Shown one piece after another: positions 59,601-64,000 of a stretch of 64,000 nt of DNA. Positions within the stretch are counted from its first letter, which is position 1, and every line of letters starts with the position of its first letter. Location: NCBI GenBank assembly GCA_014706295.1, contig JACSVZ010000007.1, positions 43,042,975 to 43,106,974 of the forward strand. The letters are read 5' to 3'. The DNA is from Lycocorax pyrrhopterus obiensis. Lineage: Eukaryota > Chordata > Aves > Passeriformes > Paradisaeidae. The position numbers were made by a program, and so were the translations under genes. The notes beneath the pieces were generated by a model that saw nothing but the letters and a program-made list of their open reading frames with translations, searched no databases and was not told where the DNA came from.

Positions 59601-62600
59601 AGAGAAACAGAAATGATTTATCATGATATTTTTAAATGCCTCACTGTTTTCACTTTATCTTTTAATTATTGTATTTAAAGTCAAAGGCACTTCAGCTGCT
59701 TTAAAAAATAATCAAAACATAAAGAGAGACTACAAATAGCCATGTCAAAGAGTAATGAATCCAGCAGACAGAAGGACTTGTGTCCAAATAAAAAAGGCAG
59801 AAAAATGTAGGCTGGAATTGGTATTGACTGTGCAATGTGCACAGTGCTAATGGACCTGCAGAAGAAACAGGAACATTGCAGCCATAAAGTGAAAACCTGG
59901 TCCACTGTGAATACAGATGAGATTGGGAAAAACAGTGCTTTTATGGGGCTGCTTTTGCACACATGGCCTCTTGAGCTCACCTGCTTATAAAGTCAGAGTG
60001 ACAGGATGTAGATTAGCAATCAGCATCCTCATTTAGCCATTTCTCCCCTGGCTGATTTACACTGCTGTGATTTCTTTTTTCTTTTGTCTTTTCCTCCTGG
60101 CTGGTGACAATTTGCTGAGCCCATCTATTCTCTTTTACTCTGTTGTTTTTTCTAGAAGCTGTAAAAATTAAAATGCAGATCATTTACCTTTCTTTATGTG
60201 TCTATGTGTGTGTTGCCTACAGTTCCTACCTTAGTCTGTGCCACTGGCCAAGGCTCAGTCAGGAAATCTTCCAGGAGAAGCAGCTTTGAAACAGCTGCCA
60301 TGTCCCTTTTGCTGTGAGTTGGTTTTCCTAGACACCTTTCACTCAGATTATGGAGAGATGCTTGATCTATGTGCTCCATCAAAGCTGTTGATCAATAAAA
60401 TCCTATTTAACTGGGTGGCACCCCTAAATTTCTTTTGCCATGTTGATCCCTTGAAAGGCAGTATCCTGTTAGGCACTGAAGAGATTGTGCATGTCAAGAA
60501 CTGTAATTCAGCACCTGTTTGTGTCCCTGCAGGTAACTGTGCATTATGTTTTTTCCTGCTTCAGCATTGCTTCTGGATTACGCACTTGAGCAGTTTCCTG
60601 GTGAAGGCTGCCTAGGAGAGCTTCAGGGCAGGAAGGAAGAACACTCAGATACAACCAGGAATGGGGGTCCTGGCATTAGGCTTCTTTGTGTTTGGAAATG
60701 AGATGTCTTCTATTCTGGCCGTGAACTGTAACCCATCTGAAACATGGATTGGCAATAGACTTTAGGCTGTTCTCGGCCATAGCCTTGTGGGGCCTGCCAA
60801 ATACCACAGTTATTACCCCTCTCTCTGTAGAAGCCAGAGATGGAGGCTTGGGTGAATTTTTGTACCTTTGCATACAGATAACTCATGAGGGACCCTTCAA
60901 ACTTAAAATGAGCAGACAAGGTCATAGCTGGGAGAAAGCCAGGAAGTTGTTGACATCTCTACCTGTCTTTGGGCTATCAGAATATGCTAAATAAATCCAC
61001 ATTAAACTATTTAAAAGGATGCAAATTGATATTCCTATACAAAAAAATGCTATTTTTTCCCATATGCAGAGTATTTGCAAAAGGAGATTGATATAATCAT
61101 AATTTTATATTTTGGGAAACTGTGATATAGAACTATTAAGGCACCTACAGTAAGATTCTAGATAACAAAAGTAATTAGCCACAGGCCCTGACTCTCAGAG
61201 GGTTTCATTTACTGGGATTTAAGTGTCTGAATCCAAGATATCACCTAATTTAGTCGTTAGACTCTTAGGGCACTAAGCTACTCTTTCCACCTTGAAAAAG
61301 CTATCTGATATCTCTAAATAATACTTGCAGATCTCTGAAGACGTGGTAATATAGTCCTGGGATATTTGGTTACCAGTTCCTAGAGATAAATACTTATATA
61401 TTGTGATAGGATAGAGATTATTCATATCAGAACCAGAATTCCTTCATCTTCTCTTCCTCTCCTGTTTTCCCACTCAGAAGAGCACTCGTAAATCACTTTG
61501 GCCTTTTAGCATGCAGTAATGAAATGCTGATTACCATACAGCTCCCCACAGGTCAGCCTCTCTCTTACCCAGGATTGCTCACTCAGCTATCACTCCCTGT
61601 ATGTCTGATCCGAATCCAGGGGTCTCCAGCTGACTAGTACATGGAGGAAGTTAGTAGATGTGCTTATAAGGCAAACTGAAGTTGTAGAAGCCTTGACTTA
61701 AGGAACAAATAAAGATTAAGAAAGTGTTATCTGACAGTGAGAGCTAAAAGACAGTGATTTCTCTGGACGAGGGTAAAAGCACAGCAAATGCTGTTACTCA
61801 GAAATCTTTGCAAAGCTGCCCTACAGATGCTGTTCAGAAGGTGTGTTGCAGTGTACTGGGCACAGAGCATCCTGTGCTACATTGTGTGTAGCCCTGTTTG
61901 CTTCACAAGACCATCTGCTGACTGCTGCCATGGCAGTACCTGCAGACGAGCCGTGGGTGAGTTGTGTCACATCAATTCAGCATCGCTGCCAAGCTGGTGA
62001 GGAAGTCTGATCAGGGCTTCGCACTAAACAAGCCTTGACATATATGGAACATCACTAATTTGGTGCTTCACAGAAGTATACAATGTAGACATGCCTCAGA
62101 ATTCTATTTCTGGCTTATATAACTACAAGCAAGTTTATTTTTCTGTGCCTTATCTTCCCCAGCTGCAAAAATCCCCCCAAAAAGCCAGATACTTCAGACT
62201 TTCCAAAATCATAAAAGGGTTGCAATGTGGAAAAATTCATGAATCACTAAGAGCTTCAGATTCTAGGATGAGAAAAGCTGAAGACCATCAAAATGTGTAT
62301 TTTTTGCTAATATTTGACCTTCTCTTTCATAGTTTTTCTTAAGCTTAATGGACATCCTGCAGTGAGAACAGGTAGAAAACCTAACCTAATGAATGATACT
62401 TATTTTTGTGTTATCTAACTAATTTTCCTGTTATTGCTACTTGACACAGAGTATTTTATTCTTCATCAGTACAGAAATGGGGGCAGCTCTTTGTGTTGTG
62501 TGTTAATAATTTTGAGCTCATATCCCCTAAAGAATGACCTTGCCTAGACCCACAACGTGTATTAAAAATCTGTAAAGGTCAGAGATTTTCTTTTAAAATA

Positions 62601-64000
62601 GCAATGACTTTCTGTCTTGTGCCACTTTTCTGCACCTGCAGTGCTAATGCAATCCTTGTGTGGTTGTTGAGACACAATGCTGTATTTTCTTGAGGTACAC
62701 AAGCAACCTTTTGTAGCCAAAATGCTGTAGTACTTGAGCCACTTGGGGAAAAAAAAATCTAGTTTCTTTGGCATTGAAAAGGTTAAATTATTCATTGCCC
62801 TTTATATAGCACTAAACAAATGATGAAATTTTGTGTGGTGTGTCAGTGACTGGCTGGGTGTATTTTACTCGATAGTGATATGAGATTTACAGAGCACACA
62901 AGAAAGGAGCCTTAAATGGTTTTACCATTGACCTTTGCCAAGATAATAAAGCCTGAATATCAACTCCTCACCACTTAAATTGTGTATTAATGAAGTGCCT
63001 TTGGGTACTCAGCCACACCTGTGCTAGTTAGAAGTATTCCTAGTCACACAAGTAGAAATGTATATTCAAGAAATACGGGTATAAAAGGTGTAAAGAAAGC
63101 ACTGTTGAGCAGCTTAGACTGAAATCCAACGATATGAAGGAAATTGGCAAAATAAGTTGAAATATAATCAGGAGTCTGAAGGGAGGAATTATGGAGAAAT
63201 ATTCGAAGCGTTCAGTACATACTGGTTGGTGAAATGATAACCTGAGGAGAGGATGATGAATCAGCTCTGATGGGAGGACTGCCTTCCAAAGGAAGGGGAA
63301 TTGTTTAAGGAAGTTCACAGGACACTTATGGAATATTGGGTTAAATTAAGAAAGGAAAAGGGTGTATATCATACCATCACAACAATGAGCTTGGTTTGTT
63401 TTTCCCTTATTTTGCTGTAGCAGGCATCATAGAAAATTGTGGAAATCCCATCTGTTAGACACTGAAAATTAGGATGGCTAAAACAGCAGAGCAAGGCCGG
63501 GCTGCTCTGCACTTCAATGAAATACGCTTTGTAAGAGGACTGGAAGGGAAGGGAGCTCCATGGCCTAGCCAGCTCTTCTGCTTCTAGCTTGTATGGATCT
63601 GCGAAATGTATGCCCCAGAATCGTAACCTGGAAATGTCTTCCAGCTTCGAAAGACCTATTTTCCTTTCTAAATCCTGTTAATGACTGTGTTTTCCTAATT
63701 AGCAAGTACATGAATAAATTTATATGACATGCAAGGCACTGATTACCAAAGTAAGTTTTGTTTGCTTCTTATTGTAATTACTTTTTATAACTCATACTGA
63801 ATTAGGAAGGGTAGAATAGTTAATAGTGTAAAAATAACAACATTTTGATAGTTCACCTTCTTTGCTAGATCTCAAAAAATTGTGGAACAACCTCCATGTT
63901 TAGGCAAATTAGAAACAATATTATGTGGTATGTGTTACAGTATCAGATGAGAAAAGACTGTTGCTAAGGACGGTTTTGTCAAATGCACTGTAGGGAAAAG
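56666..64000 (+). other. NRXN3: NRXN3 intron, 5' part continues beyond window
   Basis: 7.3 kb of intron with no recognised exon: the next expected coding sequence (LNS4, EASILSYDG) was not found. T- and A-runs near 57460-57472 and 58630-58642. The open frames at 57108-57451, 59095-59559 and 60238-60615 lack splice context and recognisable motifs. Confidence 0.75.

Noticed and set aside
51768..64000. Next NRXN3 exon (LNS4, beginning EASILSYDG)
   Set aside because: No matching translation seen; the intron seems to continue past the window end.
1..64000. Bacterial-type systems: CRISPR array, operon, toxin-antitoxin, phage defence
   Set aside because: Intron-exon structure, CR1 and ERV LTRs show vertebrate nuclear DNA; the CTAT repeat at 28104 is a microsatellite without spacers.

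Overview
This is a vertebrate nuclear window, almost certainly from a bird. It lies wholly inside one large gene on the + strand: alpha-neurexin-3 (NRXN3), a presynaptic adhesion receptor. Five coding exons are visible: 2671-2972, 7709-7753, 9511-9672, 45933-46371 and 51384-51767. All have consensus splice sites and mutually compatible phases. Spliced together they encode LNS2 (with the splice-site-2 insert), LNS3 and the second EGF-like repeat. Paralogue-specific residues ([45 protein letters not shown]) point to NRXN3 rather than NRXN1 or NRXN2. This assignment rests on recalled family sequence, not a database search. The gene enters from the left and leaves on the right; no promoter, start codon, stop codon or 3' end is present.

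About 98% of the window is intron. Layout: tail of an upstream intron (1-2670, with an antisense CR1); LNS2 exon; a 4.7 kb U-rich intron; a 45-nt alternative microexon with two possible donors (SS2, 7709-7753); a short, very pyrimidine-rich intron with several TGCATG motifs (7754-9510); the second LNS2 exon; a 36 kb intron (9673-45932) carrying most of the transposon remnants; the LNS2-end/LNS3 exon; a 5 kb intron; the LNS3-end/EGF exon; and 12 kb of a further intron.

The bird inference comes from the repeats. At least seven CR1 LINE fragments of different ages are present, all antisense to the gene. One encodes a recognisable CR1 ORF2 C-terminus. There are also about six avian-type endogenous-retrovirus LTR remnants. 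The family with ends TGTCATGGTTT and AACCAGCACA occurs twice and is one I associate with Neoaves/passerines. One LTR (54505-54869) has a perfect 6-bp target duplication. No complete ERV or CR1 is present.

There is no bacterial-type operon, CRISPR array, tRNA or rRNA, and I see no hidden protein-coding system. The points most worth a second look concern splicing around SS2: the dual-donor microexon, the downstream TGCATG cluster, and a possible unannotated 33-nt in-frame exon at 8991-9023.
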